This document shows, in pieces, positions 55,330-64,000 of a stretch of 64,000 nt of DNA. The stretch comes from Bacteroidota bacterium. Lineage in GTDB: Bacteria > Bacteroidota > Bacteroidia > Flavobacteriales_E > Vicingaceae. The DNA lies in NCBI GenBank assembly GCA_013112545.1, contig JABFGJ010000014.1, positions 27,616 to 91,615 of the forward strand, written 5' to 3'. Every line of letters begins with the position of its first letter. Positions within the stretch are counted from its first letter, which is position 1. Under the pieces are notes generated by a model. The model ran no database searches and was not told the DNA's origin. It saw only the letters and a program-made list of their open reading frames with translations. The position numbers and the translations under genes are program-made.

Positions 55330-56970
55330 TTAAAGTAATTTAAAACTAACAGTAGGTAATGTTCTAGTTGTTCCGTCTGGTAACCTTGCTTTGATATTAT
55401 CAAAGTAAATTCTGTCTCCAACACGAGCATCTCTAATTACATCCTTAACAAGATTTGTTAAATTCCCGCCGTTAATATCTTCAGTAGCTAATAAGCCTCT
55501 TTTCACATAACTAATTGAGTATGAAACAACTTCTGCCTTAACATCAAAGTCGAAATTTTCTAATTCTGCTCTTACTGTAGCAGCGGCTTGTAATTGGGCT
55601 TTTCGAATCGTCCCTCCTGTTTGTCCACCAATTTTACCTATAGGATCTGGAATTTTCTTAACTCTAAATTCCATTTGTCCCATATTTTGAGATCCCCCAT
55701 CAACTTCAGCTGCTACTTTTATAATAGCTGTACCAGGTGAAGTTACTCTTACTACCCAATCGCCACCAGAAGCTTTTGAAATAGAACCACTCGAAATAGA
55801 AGGTCTTATCTTATCTTTCGCAACTCCAGGTGCTGAAATATCTACTGGATTATCAACTCCTATGTAAAACACGTTCATTTTAGTAGCAGATATAGTTGTA
55901 CTTGGTTTTGCTACTTTATACTCAGTAGTAAATGGATAATAATTAAATTCTCCAGAAGGTCCTTTATATTTAATTACTCCATTATAGGTAAAATCTCCTT
56001 CACTTCTTGCTGGAATTTTGATATAACCTTTTCCTAATTGAATGTCAACTGGAATTTCATTCCCACCAACCTCATGACTGATTGAATCATAAGTATCTCC
56101 TAAGAATATTTCAGGATTTTTAGTATCATCAAATGCAGCTAAGAAAACTTTTGCATAAAATGTATCTCCAACTAACACATAATTAGATGGTGAAATAACT
56201 GCAGATTCAAGTACATTAAATTTATACGATGCTGCATCAACTTGAGAGTATAGGTATTTTATTACATCAGACTCCGCATTTCTAACATCTGTTTGTATTT
56301 TGGTTAACAAAGTCAATGTAGCAGCTGCTGGCACTCCATAAAAATTATAAGCAGGCCAATTCTCAACAACACCAGATGCGTTCTTTTTGTCTTCGAAGCT
56401 AAAGGTTTTATCTAGAGATCTATAGATAGAACCGTCTTTTGCGACATTCCCTTTTAAATCCTCTCTCAATGCCTCTAACTTTGTTTTTAATTCAATAGCA
56501 GAATACTCTCCATCCTTTGGAGATCCTGGTTCTGGCCCAACTAACAATGCAGTTGAAAAGATATAATTATCCTTCACCTTTACTTGCATCATATTTAAAA
56601 TTGTGTCAACTCCATTTTCATCTTTCCCTCTAATTTGGTCTTTAGGGATAGTATGTTCAATACCCCCGATAATTTCAACTTTGATATCATCGATGTATTT
56701 CACTAATTCATCTGCTCTTTTTTGAACTTCTTGTGCTTTTGTCCAATATGGGCCAACTTTCACTTTATTTTCTGAGTAAGCACTTGCAAAATCATTATAC
56801 TGATCCTGATTTTTTGCTCTAAAGTTATTTTTGGTTCTTTCTAAACCATCGTTTACAGTAACGAAAGCATTCAAGATATCCTTTGATACGTTCATCGCTA
56901 ATAGCGCTGTTAGTACCAAGTACATCATCCCAATCATTTTCTGCCGTGGTGGTAATTTGCCTCCTGCCAT
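55330..56970 (-). CDS. gldM: T9SS motor protein GldM
   Basis: 546 residues. GldM (PorM) forms the periplasmic shaft of the proton-driven T9SS motor with GldL. A short cytoplasmic start (MAGGKLPPRQKMIG) is followed by one membrane helix (MMYLVLTALLAMNVS, ~14-30). The rest is periplasmic: a helical D1 domain to ~225 and three beta domains. The N-terminal wording KMIGMMYLVLTALLALNVSK-like is a strong family mark. gldL is 37 bp upstream and gldN 11 bp downstream. Confidence 0.96.
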   Translation of the reverse strand: MAGGKLPPRQKMIGMMYLVLTALLAMNVSKDILNAFVTVNDGLERTKNNFRAKNQDQYNDFASAYSENKVKVGPYWTKAQEVQKRADELVKYIDDIKVEIIGGIEHTIPKDQIRGKDENGVDTILNMMQVKVKDNYIFSTALLVGPEPGSPKDGEYSAIELKTKLEALREDLKGNVAKDGSIYRSLDKTFSFEDKKNASGVVENWPAYNFYGVPAAATLTLLTKIQTDVRNAESDVIKYLYSQVDAASYKFNVLESAVISPSNYVLVGDTFYAKVFLAAFDDTKNPEIFLGDTYDSISHEVGGNEIPVDIQLGKGYIKIPARSEGDFTYNGVIKYKGPSGEFNYYPFTTEYKVAKPSTTISATKMNVFYIGVDNPVDISAPGVAKDKIRPSISSGSISKASGGDWVVRVTSPGTAIIKVAAEVDGGSQNMGQMEFRVKKIPDPIGKIGGQTGGTIRKAQLQAAATVRAELENFDFDVKAEVVSYSISYVKRGLLATEDINGGNLTNLVKDVIRDARVGDRIYFDNIKARLPDGTTRTLPTVSFKLL

Positions 56971-57007
56971 TCTATCTTAATATTTGAATTATTAAATAAT
57001 TGGATTA

Positions 57008-57841
57008 TTATGCATTATTTCTATTTCCCATGCCAGCATTCATTGCATTTAGCATATTGCCATAGATGGTATTTAGTGAACTTAAATTCTTAGCTAATTC
57101 TGTGATATTTTCTTTGTACTCTTCTGTACTTTTCACTGAGCTTTGTAAATTATTCATTAATGAGTCCATACCAGCAAAAGCTTGATTACTTGACTCCATG
57201 TGCTCGCTTGCTGCTTTTAATTGCAATTCATACACATTGTTTAATTCACTTAGTTTAGAACTAATACTTTTTAAACTTGATGCGTAAGAATTACTATCTT
57301 CACTAGATATAGACAAACCAGTTAAAGTTTCAGATGCTTTTTCATAAGAATCAGACAATACACTCATTTTACTAGACGCAGATTTTACATTTGTAACATA
57401 TTCTTCAGTTGCAACAGAAGCGTCTGAAATATTATTCAATTTAGCTGTGTGCTCCGATAAATTCTTAAAGCCTGATCCTAAACTTTCAATTAATTCGGGG
57501 CCAATTTTAGCTTCTTCTAACATTCTATCTAATTCTTGTGAAACGGCATCACCTGAGCCAACCTTCTTTCTTGTTGCTGCAGTTAATTGATCTTCTTCAA
57601 TTCCAGCCAATTCAGGATAAGCTAGAGTCCAATCTACATCGGTATGGGGGGGTTCAAATGCTGAAACAGCAAAAATCAAAGCTTCTGTTCCGAGACCAAC
57701 AATTAACATTTCTGATGCTCCAGGCCAGTGTTCAATCTTAAAAAGTGCACCAATAATTACAACTGCTGCTCCTAGACCATATAGAAGGCCCATTACTTTT
57801 TTCCCTTTTTTTGTTTCAAATAAAAATTCTACTATTCCCAT
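57008..57841 (-). CDS. gldL: T9SS motor protein GldL
   Basis: 277 residues. GldL (PorL) is the inner-membrane stator of the T9SS/gliding motor. Two membrane helices lie at ~15-35 and ~43-62 (LLYGLGAAVVIIGALFKIEHWPG, LIVGLGTEALIFAVSAFEP). Glutamates E44 and E53 lie in or next to the second helix, where the family has its proton-path glutamate. The ~200-residue cytoplasmic tail is Ser/Asn-rich and predicted helical. gldK is 48 bp upstream. Confidence 0.95.
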   Translation of the reverse strand: MGIVEFLFETKKGKKVMGLLYGLGAAVVIIGALFKIEHWPGASEMLIVGLGTEALIFAVSAFEPPHTDVDWTLAYPELAGIEEDQLTAATRKKVGSGDAVSQELDRMLEEAKIGPELIESLGSGFKNLSEHTAKLNNISDASVATEEYVTNVKSASSKMSVLSDSYEKASETLTGLSISSEDSNSYASSLKSISSKLSELNNVYELQLKAASEHMESSNQAFAGMDSLMNNLQSSVKSTEEYKENITELAKNLSSLNTIYGNMLNAMNAGMGNRNNA

Positions 57842-57889
57842 TAGTTTTTGATTTAATTAATTAATTAGTTATTGAAGTTAAAATTATAG

Positions 57890-59188
57890 TTAAAGTTCTT
57901 CGTTATTTTCAGGTCTTCCTAAATATGACATTACATTACGGAATCCAATATAACATTTTGCGGTATCTTGATATTCAAAAATTCTTGTTCCATTATGTAA
58001 GTAATAGGCTACATCTTTCCATGAACCACCTCTTATTACTTTTCTTTTTAAAGCTGGAGGATCTGAATCTTTCGCTTCATATGTATAGTCAGCGTTTAAA
58101 TCATGTTGGAAGTCATAAGCAGCTTCATCAAAAGCGTTGCTAGTCCATTCTGCAACATTTCCAGCCATACAAAATAAACCGTAATCATTAGGGTTGTATG
58201 CATATGCCTTAACAGTTTGCAAGCCACCATCGTCAACATAATTCCCTCTTAGTGGTTTAAAGTTTCCTAAGAAACAACCAGCGGTATTTCTAATATATGG
58301 TCCACCCCAAGGATATTGATTGTTGTCTAAACCTCCACGAGAAGCCCATTCCCATTCAGATTCAGTTGGTAATCTAAAATATTGAACATCGGTAAGTCCT
58401 CTTTGTCTTAAAAAGTTATTCATCAATTGCGTTCTCCAAATCGAAAAAGCTCTTGCTTGTTTCCAGTTGACACCAACAACAGGATAATCATCATATGCTG
58501 GGTGCCAAAAATATGCGTTTGTCAACGGCTCATTAAATGAATATGTAAAGTCATGAACCCATGATAAAGTATCTGGATACACATTGATGATGTCATCTTT
58601 AATAAAGACTGATCTATCTAGCTGACCTTGCTCTCTTTGAAATCTAGAAGCAGCTGTTTTATAGTCAATCCAGAAATACTCAAACATTAATTTACGAGTA
58701 TCGATTTGCTTCGCATTGTAAAAACGCTCATAATCCGGTAAAAACATTACTTCTAATGCTTCTCTTTCTTCTTCACCATTCCAATTAACCTTTGCATACC
58801 AGTTAATTGTTGGAGGATCGATGTCTTCTCCGTAAGCATTCACTGTATTTAAATACTCTTCTTCACTTACTTCCTCGCCTAAAATTTTACGAGCGATTGA
58901 ATCCCTTACCCAATATACAAATTGGCGGTATTCATTATTTGTAATCTCTGTTTGATCCATATAAAATGAAGCAACAGAAACTACTTTCGTTTTGGATAAA
59001 CGGGCATTTGGAACATCTTGATCAGTATTTCCCATGGTATAACTTCCTTGAGGAATTAATAACATACCATACGGGACAGGCTGATAAAACTCCGGTCTTC
59101 CCATTACTCCGATTAGCTCTCCATTGCTCTGATCACAAGAGCTAAGTGCTAATACTATCATTGATATTATAAAGGTCAACTTTCTCAT
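57890..59188 (-). CDS. gldK: T9SS lipoprotein GldK
   Basis: 432 residues from ATG 59188, chosen because the lipoprotein signal MRKLTFIISMIVLALSSC (Cys18) begins there; the longer frame adds a non-signal leader. GldK (PorK) is the outer-membrane lipoprotein that forms the T9SS ring with GldN. It has a formylglycine-generating-enzyme (SUMF1) fold: GSYTMGNTDQDVPN near residue 50, NEYRQFVYWVRDS, VVGVNWKQARAFSIWR, LPTESEWEWASRGG and NVAEWTSNAF, ending VIRGGSWKD. First gene of gldKLMN. Confidence 0.95.
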   Translation of the reverse strand: MRKLTFIISMIVLALSSCDQSNGELIGVMGRPEFYQPVPYGMLLIPQGSYTMGNTDQDVPNARLSKTKVVSVASFYMDQTEITNNEYRQFVYWVRDSIARKILGEEVSEEEYLNTVNAYGEDIDPPTINWYAKVNWNGEEEREALEVMFLPDYERFYNAKQIDTRKLMFEYFWIDYKTAASRFQREQGQLDRSVFIKDDIINVYPDTLSWVHDFTYSFNEPLTNAYFWHPAYDDYPVVGVNWKQARAFSIWRTQLMNNFLRQRGLTDVQYFRLPTESEWEWASRGGLDNNQYPWGGPYIRNTAGCFLGNFKPLRGNYVDDGGLQTVKAYAYNPNDYGLFCMAGNVAEWTSNAFDEAAYDFQHDLNADYTYEAKDSDPPALKRKVIRGGSWKDVAYYLHNGTRIFEYQDTAKCYIGFRNVMSYLGRPENNEEL

Positions 59189-59284
59189 GGCCTTGAATTT
59201 TAAAATCACAAAAACAAGATTGTGATTACATTCGAACTTGCAATTATACTTTATTTTTTTCAAAATGTTGCGATTTCTTAAAAT

Positions 59285-60241
59285 TTACAAGAATCGAACA
59301 CTCTTATAACGTTGTATTTTTTCTTTTCTTACTATCTTATAGCAATAATTTATCATAAACTCTAAACTGCCATCATTATAGTCGCTTAATGCAGATATAT
59401 TATAGTCATATGCCATACCAACTCTTAAACCTTCGAATCTAGGCACATTCACACCAGCTAAAAAGGCAACCGCATCATTTAATCTATAGCTTAATCCAGC
59501 CCAAATCAAATCATTGTACAGCACATTTGCATTAATATCAACCTGTGTTGAGATAGCATCTGTTTTTGTAAAGATAGAAGGCTGAAGGGTAAACATAGAG
59601 TTCAATTCATAATCGTAGCCCGCCATAACGTAATAATGACGCACTTGTTTGAATACATATTTATCATCTCCACTCCCCTTTCCATTGATTAATGGTTGAT
59701 TTAAATGGGTTGATGATAAACCGACATATAATTCTTTGGTATAATAATAAATTCCACCACCTAAGTCAAATTTGTAGCCACCAGCATCTGAATTTGGAAT
59801 AGCAGCATCTTCAGTCCCGTCAAAATTCCCACTTGAAGTTCTCCACTTAGCTGTAATAGATTGATTGGCTATTCCAGCATCAAAACCTAGTGCTAAAATT
59901 CCTTGTTTAATTCTATGATGATATGATAAGCCCAATTTTGCGTTTGTCGTTTGAATAGGACCAATTTCGTCTTGAATAACAGTAAGACCTGCTCCAAATT
60001 GATATTGTTGAGCAATTTTAAATGCTCCATCTGCACTAAAAACAGTAGTTCTTGGGTTCCCCTCAAATCCCATCCACTGCTCTCTAGTTAATAATGTTCC
60101 ACAAATAGACCCATTTGAACCAGCATAAGCAGGATTAACTGCCAAGCGATTGAACATATTTTGTGTAAATTGAGGGTCTTGTTGTGCACTTAGCTCACTT
60201 AAGCAAAACAAAGACAAAGAAATTAATAGAATTCTTTTCAT
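59285..60241 (-). CDS. PorP/SprF family T9SS outer membrane protein
   Basis: 318 residues. The signal peptide is MKRILLISLSLFCLSELSAQ. The mature start QDPQFTQNMFNRLAVNPAYAGSNG is the family mark. The remainder is barrel-like beta strands ending in YKSVRFL. PorP/SprF proteins link the GldLM motor to the outer membrane or assist secretion and anchoring of particular cargo. The family is large in each genome; this copy next to gldK is the one most likely to be the core PorP. The gap to gldK is 96 bp. Confidence 0.92.
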   Translation of the reverse strand: MKRILLISLSLFCLSELSAQQDPQFTQNMFNRLAVNPAYAGSNGSICGTLLTREQWMGFEGNPRTTVFSADGAFKIAQQYQFGAGLTVIQDEIGPIQTTNAKLGLSYHHRIKQGILALGFDAGIANQSITAKWRTSSGNFDGTEDAAIPNSDAGGYKFDLGGGIYYYTKELYVGLSSTHLNQPLINGKGSGDDKYVFKQVRHYYVMAGYDYELNSMFTLQPSIFTKTDAISTQVDINANVLYNDLIWAGLSYRLNDAVAFLAGVNVPRFEGLRVGMAYDYNISALSDYNDGSLEFMINYCYKIVRKEKIQRYKSVRFL

Positions 60242-60356
60242 ATTAAGGGATTCAGAGAATTTTATACTTTTTTAACACTAAATTAGTGGCCTAAAATAAT
60301 CAAATTTTCATTTATTCAAGTTTTTTTTAACTGCTTAAATTAAAATTTTAACAAAG

Positions 60357-61517
60357 CTACTTTAATTTTTTAAAGGTTTGAAACCATCGTTCAGGAATTT
60401 CATTTTCTGTAGCTATCAGATAATCAGCATAACTACAGGGCAACATTAAATGTCTTTCATATTTTTTTCTATAATTGTGGTGATATGGAACGTCCATCCA
60501 CCAACGATCGCTCTTTGGACTCTTGTAAAAAGTTAATTCTTGTTCGCCATCGTCAATAGCTACTGTATATTTTATGTATTCATTTTTATTACAAGCGGGA
60601 AAATCTTGTTTTCGGTTGTAAAAGCCATCCACAAAATACCATAACATTTGTGCTAATAAATGCGCTGTTTGATCATTATCATTAACCAATGGGTTAAATT
60701 CGTAAAACCCAATTGAGCTTAATTTATCACTCATGCCAGCATATCGAGCCATTTGACATGCTTGCTCACCATTAAATCCATTTGGAGAAGCATTCTTATT
60801 GGCTGGAGCATGCACTTGCGAAATGGCATCCATTGAAAAAGAAATCATATCCGCATTGCGAATAATTGGCTCTGCAATTTGAATATTAGATTTAATTAGT
60901 CCCAAGCGATAAATGTCAAAAAATAATTCTTCGATTAAACTTAGTTCAGTTTGGTCAATAAAATAAGTTTGATATCCTATGTTGCTATAATTGAATAAAA
61001 TATTGGGTTGGTGAAATAAAATCTTACTCAAATAGTTGTGAGCATTAATTACATCATCGGTATTGCCCAATGAAAATTTAGAGTCAACACTAACGATGTT
61101 GACAGTTTGTTCTTGTTTAGAATAAGCGGCATAATTAGCGTAGGTTAAATCTTTGCTTCCTCCAATAATAATAGGAATTACTTTATTTTTAATCAAATAA
61201 TTTACGCTTTCTTGAACTGCAAAATAAGTATCTGTAATTGATTCTCCAGGTTGAATTGAACCTAAATCTGCAATTTTAACTGAATAGTTGCCTTGCATTA
61301 AATCATATAAGTATTCGCGAACTAAATTTGCACCATTAGCACTGCCTTTATTAGTTGCTGAACCTCTGTCATCATGCACACTAAAGATAGCCAAATCTAT
61401 ATGATCAAGTGATTCGGGGCTGAAAACTATTTTTGAACCCAACTGACGTTCTTGATATACTTTACCTAATGCGATTCGCTCTAGGTCAACTGGTTGGAAG
61501 AAATCAGCAATTTCCAT
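60357..61517 (-). CDS. Arginase-family (formimidoylglutamase-like) protein with degenerate metal site
   Basis: 386 residues. It has the arginase/deacetylase fold: the opening ...SPESLDHIDLAIFSVHDDRGSATNKGSANGANLVREYLYDL, the core strand VIPIIIGGSKDLTYANY and the C-terminal FNPLVNDNDQTAHLLAQMLWYFVDGF. The metal-ligand motifs are changed: GGGHD reads GGSKD, DAHxD reads DSKFS, and SxDxDxxDP reads SFSMDAIS. With these lost it probably cannot hold the two-manganese centre. It is likely a non-enzymatic relative. It starts 3 bp after topA and lies between topA and the T9SS genes, so it may be linked to their expression. Confidence 0.82.
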   Translation of the reverse strand: MEIADFFQPVDLERIALGKVYQERQLGSKIVFSPESLDHIDLAIFSVHDDRGSATNKGSANGANLVREYLYDLMQGNYSVKIADLGSIQPGESITDTYFAVQESVNYLIKNKVIPIIIGGSKDLTYANYAAYSKQEQTVNIVSVDSKFSLGNTDDVINAHNYLSKILFHQPNILFNYSNIGYQTYFIDQTELSLIEELFFDIYRLGLIKSNIQIAEPIIRNADMISFSMDAISQVHAPANKNASPNGFNGEQACQMARYAGMSDKLSSIGFYEFNPLVNDNDQTAHLLAQMLWYFVDGFYNRKQDFPACNKNEYIKYTVAIDDGEQELTFYKSPKSDRWWMDVPYHHNYRKKYERHLMLPCSYADYLIATENEIPERWFQTFKKLK

Positions 61518-61520
61518 CTC

Positions 61521-63881
61521 TTATTTCTTAGTTTTTGTTTTCGGTTTCGCTTTAGCTTTTGCCTTTGGTTTAGCCGCCGATTTTGCTTTTCCTTTTTTTT
61601 CAGGTGCTGCAGCTGCAAGTTTCTTACATTCCTCAAGTGTTAAAGACTCAGGTTCTACATCTTTTGGAATCTTAATGTTCTTCTTGCCAAACTTTATATA
61701 TGGCCCATATCGACCATTTAGAACTTGAATTGTTTTATCTTCTTCAAATACTTTTATGTATTTGTTCTTTTCTTGTTCGATTTTTATTTTTATTAGCTCT
61801 TCGGCTCTTTTCATGTCAACGGTCATTGGATCATCACCTTCAGCTTTTTTCAACGAAACAAATAAATTGTTCCAACGGATATAAGGCCCAAAGCGACCAA
61901 TTGCAGCAACAACTGTTTTGCCTTCATACTCACCTACAGTTCGAGGTAGCTTAAACAACTCTAATGCTTCTTCTAGTGTAATGGTTTCTATACTTTGATC
62001 ACTAAGTAAAGATGCAAATTGAGGTTTGTCCTCATCATCTGCTTCTCCTATTTGAGCCATAGGGCCGAATCGTCCAATTCTAACTATTAAAGGCTTTCCA
62101 GACGCAGGATCTATTCCAAGTTTTCTTTCACCACTCGCTCGTTCAGCGTTTTCTAAAGTATTTTCAACTGATTTATGAAATGGGTTATAGAAACTTTTAA
62201 TCATTTCAGTCCATTTTTTTAAGCCATCAGCTATATCATCAAATTGTTTTTCTACATCAGCAGTAAAACTATAATCCATGATGTTTTCAAAGTGCTCAGT
62301 CAAAAAATCAGTAACAACCATGCCTATATCGGTTGGAAATAATTTATTTTTTTCAGCTCCTGTTTTTTCTACTTTAAGCTCCTCTTCTATTCCAGATTCT
62401 GTTAAGTTTAGCACTTTATAACTTCTATCCTCGCCTTCTCTTGACTCTTTAACAACGTAGCCTCTTTTTTGGATTGTAGAAATTGTTGGCGCATATGTTG
62501 ATGGCCTTCCGATACCAAGCTCTTCTAATTTTTTTACCAAAGCCGCTTCTTGATATCTTGCAGGTGCTTTGGTAAATCGTTGAGTTGATGTAATGATTTG
62601 ACGATGCAACTCATCTCCTTTTTTCATAGCTGGCAACATGCCTTCTTGTTCTTCATCATTTTCATCATCTGTAGATTCTAAATAAACCTTTAAGAAACCT
62701 TCAAATTTAATAACCTCACCTTTTGCAACGAAGTTATATTTAGATTCAGAAACAGCTATTGTAGCCGTTGTTCTTTCAATTTTGGCATTGCTCATTTGAG
62801 AAGCCAAAGCTCTTTTCCATATTAAATCATACAAGCGAGCTTCTTGGCCAGAGCCAGTTGAGGATACACTCATATTGGTAGGTCTAATGGCTTCGTGCGC
62901 TTCTTGTGCGCCCTTGCTTTTATTGGTGAAATTTCTAGGCTCAGAATACTCTGTTCCAAAAGTAGCTACGATATGAGATTTGGCTTCATCTTTCGCAAAA
63001 TCAGATAAGCTTACTGAGTCAGTTCTCATGTATGTTATTTTCCCAGCCTCATATAGTTTTTGAGCTACCATCATAGTTTGTGCAACAGAGAACCCCAACT
63101 TTCTACTTGCTTCCTGCTGAAGCGTAGAAGTTGTGAAAGGAGCTGCAGGGGATTTAGTAGCTGGTTTTTTTACTACATCAGAAACTGAAAAATTTGATTT
63201 TTGACAATCTTCTAAAAAACTTTTTGCCTCTTCATAAGTATCAAAACGATTAGAGACTTCTGCTTTAAAAGACATGCCATCTTTAAGTTTGAAAACTCCT
63301 ACTATTCGATAAAAGGCATTTGAATTAAACTCAGAAATCTCTCGTTCACGTTCAACGATTAGTCGAACCGTAACCGATTGCACACGACCTGCGGATAATG
63401 AAGGTTTAACTTTTTTCCATAAAACAGGAGAAAGCTCATAACCAACCAAACGGTCTAAGATTCTTCTGGCTTGTTGTGCGTCAACTAAATTCTTGTTTAG
63501 TTTTCTGGGGTTTTCGATAGCACTTGTAATAGCTTTTTTTGTTATTTCGTGAAAAACTATTCGCTCTGTTTCACTTTCTTTAAGCCCCAAAGCTTCAATT
63601 AAGTGCCAAGAGATTGCTTCTCCTTCTCGATCCTCATCCGTTGCTAACCAAACCTTATTAGCCGATTTTGCACTCTTCTTTAATTCTGCTACTATTTTCT
63701 TTTTATCGTCTGAGATAACATAGTTGGGTTCAAAATTATTTTCAATATCGATTGAAATATTTTTTCCAGGAAGATCCCTTATGTGTCCAAAACTCGATTT
63801 TACTGTGAAATCTTTACCCAAAAAACCTTCTATTGTCTTAGCTTTTGCAGGTGACTCAACGATTACTAAATTCTTCGCCAT
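61521..63881 (-). CDS. topA: DNA topoisomerase I
   Basis: 786 residues. Type IA topoisomerase that relaxes negative supercoils. The TOPRIM domain starts MAKNLVIVESPAKAKTI and includes TDEDREGE (~81-88). The catalytic Tyr is near residue 283 in KITYMRTDSVSLSDF. The C-terminal part has three GRxGP-type repeats (IGRFGPMAQIG, IGRFGPYIRWN, NGRYGPYIKFG) instead of the tetracysteine zinc fingers found in E. coli. The end is a Lys/Ala/Pro-rich tail (AKAKAKPKTKTKK) probably binding DNA. The arginase-like gene follows 3 bp later. Confidence 0.96.
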   Translation of the reverse strand: MAKNLVIVESPAKAKTIEGFLGKDFTVKSSFGHIRDLPGKNISIDIENNFEPNYVISDDKKKIVAELKKSAKSANKVWLATDEDREGEAISWHLIEALGLKESETERIVFHEITKKAITSAIENPRKLNKNLVDAQQARRILDRLVGYELSPVLWKKVKPSLSAGRVQSVTVRLIVEREREISEFNSNAFYRIVGVFKLKDGMSFKAEVSNRFDTYEEAKSFLEDCQKSNFSVSDVVKKPATKSPAAPFTTSTLQQEASRKLGFSVAQTMMVAQKLYEAGKITYMRTDSVSLSDFAKDEAKSHIVATFGTEYSEPRNFTNKSKGAQEAHEAIRPTNMSVSSTGSGQEARLYDLIWKRALASQMSNAKIERTTATIAVSESKYNFVAKGEVIKFEGFLKVYLESTDDENDEEQEGMLPAMKKGDELHRQIITSTQRFTKAPARYQEAALVKKLEELGIGRPSTYAPTISTIQKRGYVVKESREGEDRSYKVLNLTESGIEEELKVEKTGAEKNKLFPTDIGMVVTDFLTEHFENIMDYSFTADVEKQFDDIADGLKKWTEMIKSFYNPFHKSVENTLENAERASGERKLGIDPASGKPLIVRIGRFGPMAQIGEADDEDKPQFASLLSDQSIETITLEEALELFKLPRTVGEYEGKTVVAAIGRFGPYIRWNNLFVSLKKAEGDDPMTVDMKRAEELIKIKIEQEKNKYIKVFEEDKTIQVLNGRYGPYIKFGKKNIKIPKDVEPESLTLEECKKLAAAAPEKKGKAKSAAKPKAKAKAKPKTKTKK

Positions 63882-64000
63882 TTATTTTTTATTATTTGAT
63901 TGAATGTCTTCAATCAAAAATTTCGGGGCAAATAAAGTCATATTTAAGACTGTTTCATAATTGTTGCACAAAAAATAATTTAAAATATTCTCTATATTAT

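Overview
The window is AT-rich chromosomal DNA of a Bacteroidota bacterium, most likely a member of Flavobacteriia or a close relative. It carries the type IX secretion (T9SS) genes gldK, gldL, gldM, gldN, porU, porV and a porP/sprF-type gene. It also carries secreted proteins with T9SS type A C-terminal sorting domains, and many genes have a TAnnTTTG element (the Bacteroidota -7 promoter motif) just upstream of the start. The only intact tRNA has no encoded CCA. Shine-Dalgarno sequences are mostly absent, as is usual in this phylum.

Layout. 1-8010: the 5' end of a large secreted beta-helix protein and a giant six-module MAM-like/CARDB-like T9SS cargo. 8132-9088: trxB. 9241-10043: a tRNA-Pro(GGG) gene preceded by two tandem ~362-bp units, each made of a tRNA-Pro chimera with palindromic hairpins in place of its D- and T-arms, followed by a small GIY-YIG nuclease gene. 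This is the most unusual locus in the window. 10069-15183: a lipoprotein, comM, a two-domain TonB_C protein, gmhA, a small secreted protein and a DUF922 putative metalloprotease. 15220-22114: a second giant cargo, paralogous to the first, behind a DsbD-type thiol reductase. 22221-26935: yhhQ, tilS, pabB, a GreA/B-like gene and an LpxL-type acyltransferase. 27161-28275: a DUF433/DUF5615 toxin-antitoxin pair. 28340-34244: hemH, lpdA, lnt and a T9SS-secreted endonuclease I. 34291-37230: an accessory patch with a MORN-like protein, two 117-bp direct repeats, palindromes, a ParE-like toxin without a visible antitoxin, an STM3941-like membrane protein and a decayed antitoxin/ParE pair. 37234-43283: porV-porU. 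43448-49476: pssA-purS, facing kdsD-tatC-DUF5686-lptB. 49584-54405: recQ, an ABC-F protein and an esterase. 54464-63881: topA, a degenerate arginase-family gene, porP/sprF-like, and gldKLMN.

How the genes fit together. GldK/N, the GldL/M motor, PorV and the PorU sortase form much of the route that exports and anchors the proteins carrying sorting domains at 1510-7986, 15220-19581 and 32613-34244. The partial gene at the left edge probably uses the same route. KdsD, GmhA, LptB and the LpxL-type enzyme serve LPS synthesis and export, and LPS is the anchor to which PorU attaches cargo in the studied species. All identifications come from reading motifs and comparing them with known families; no search was run.
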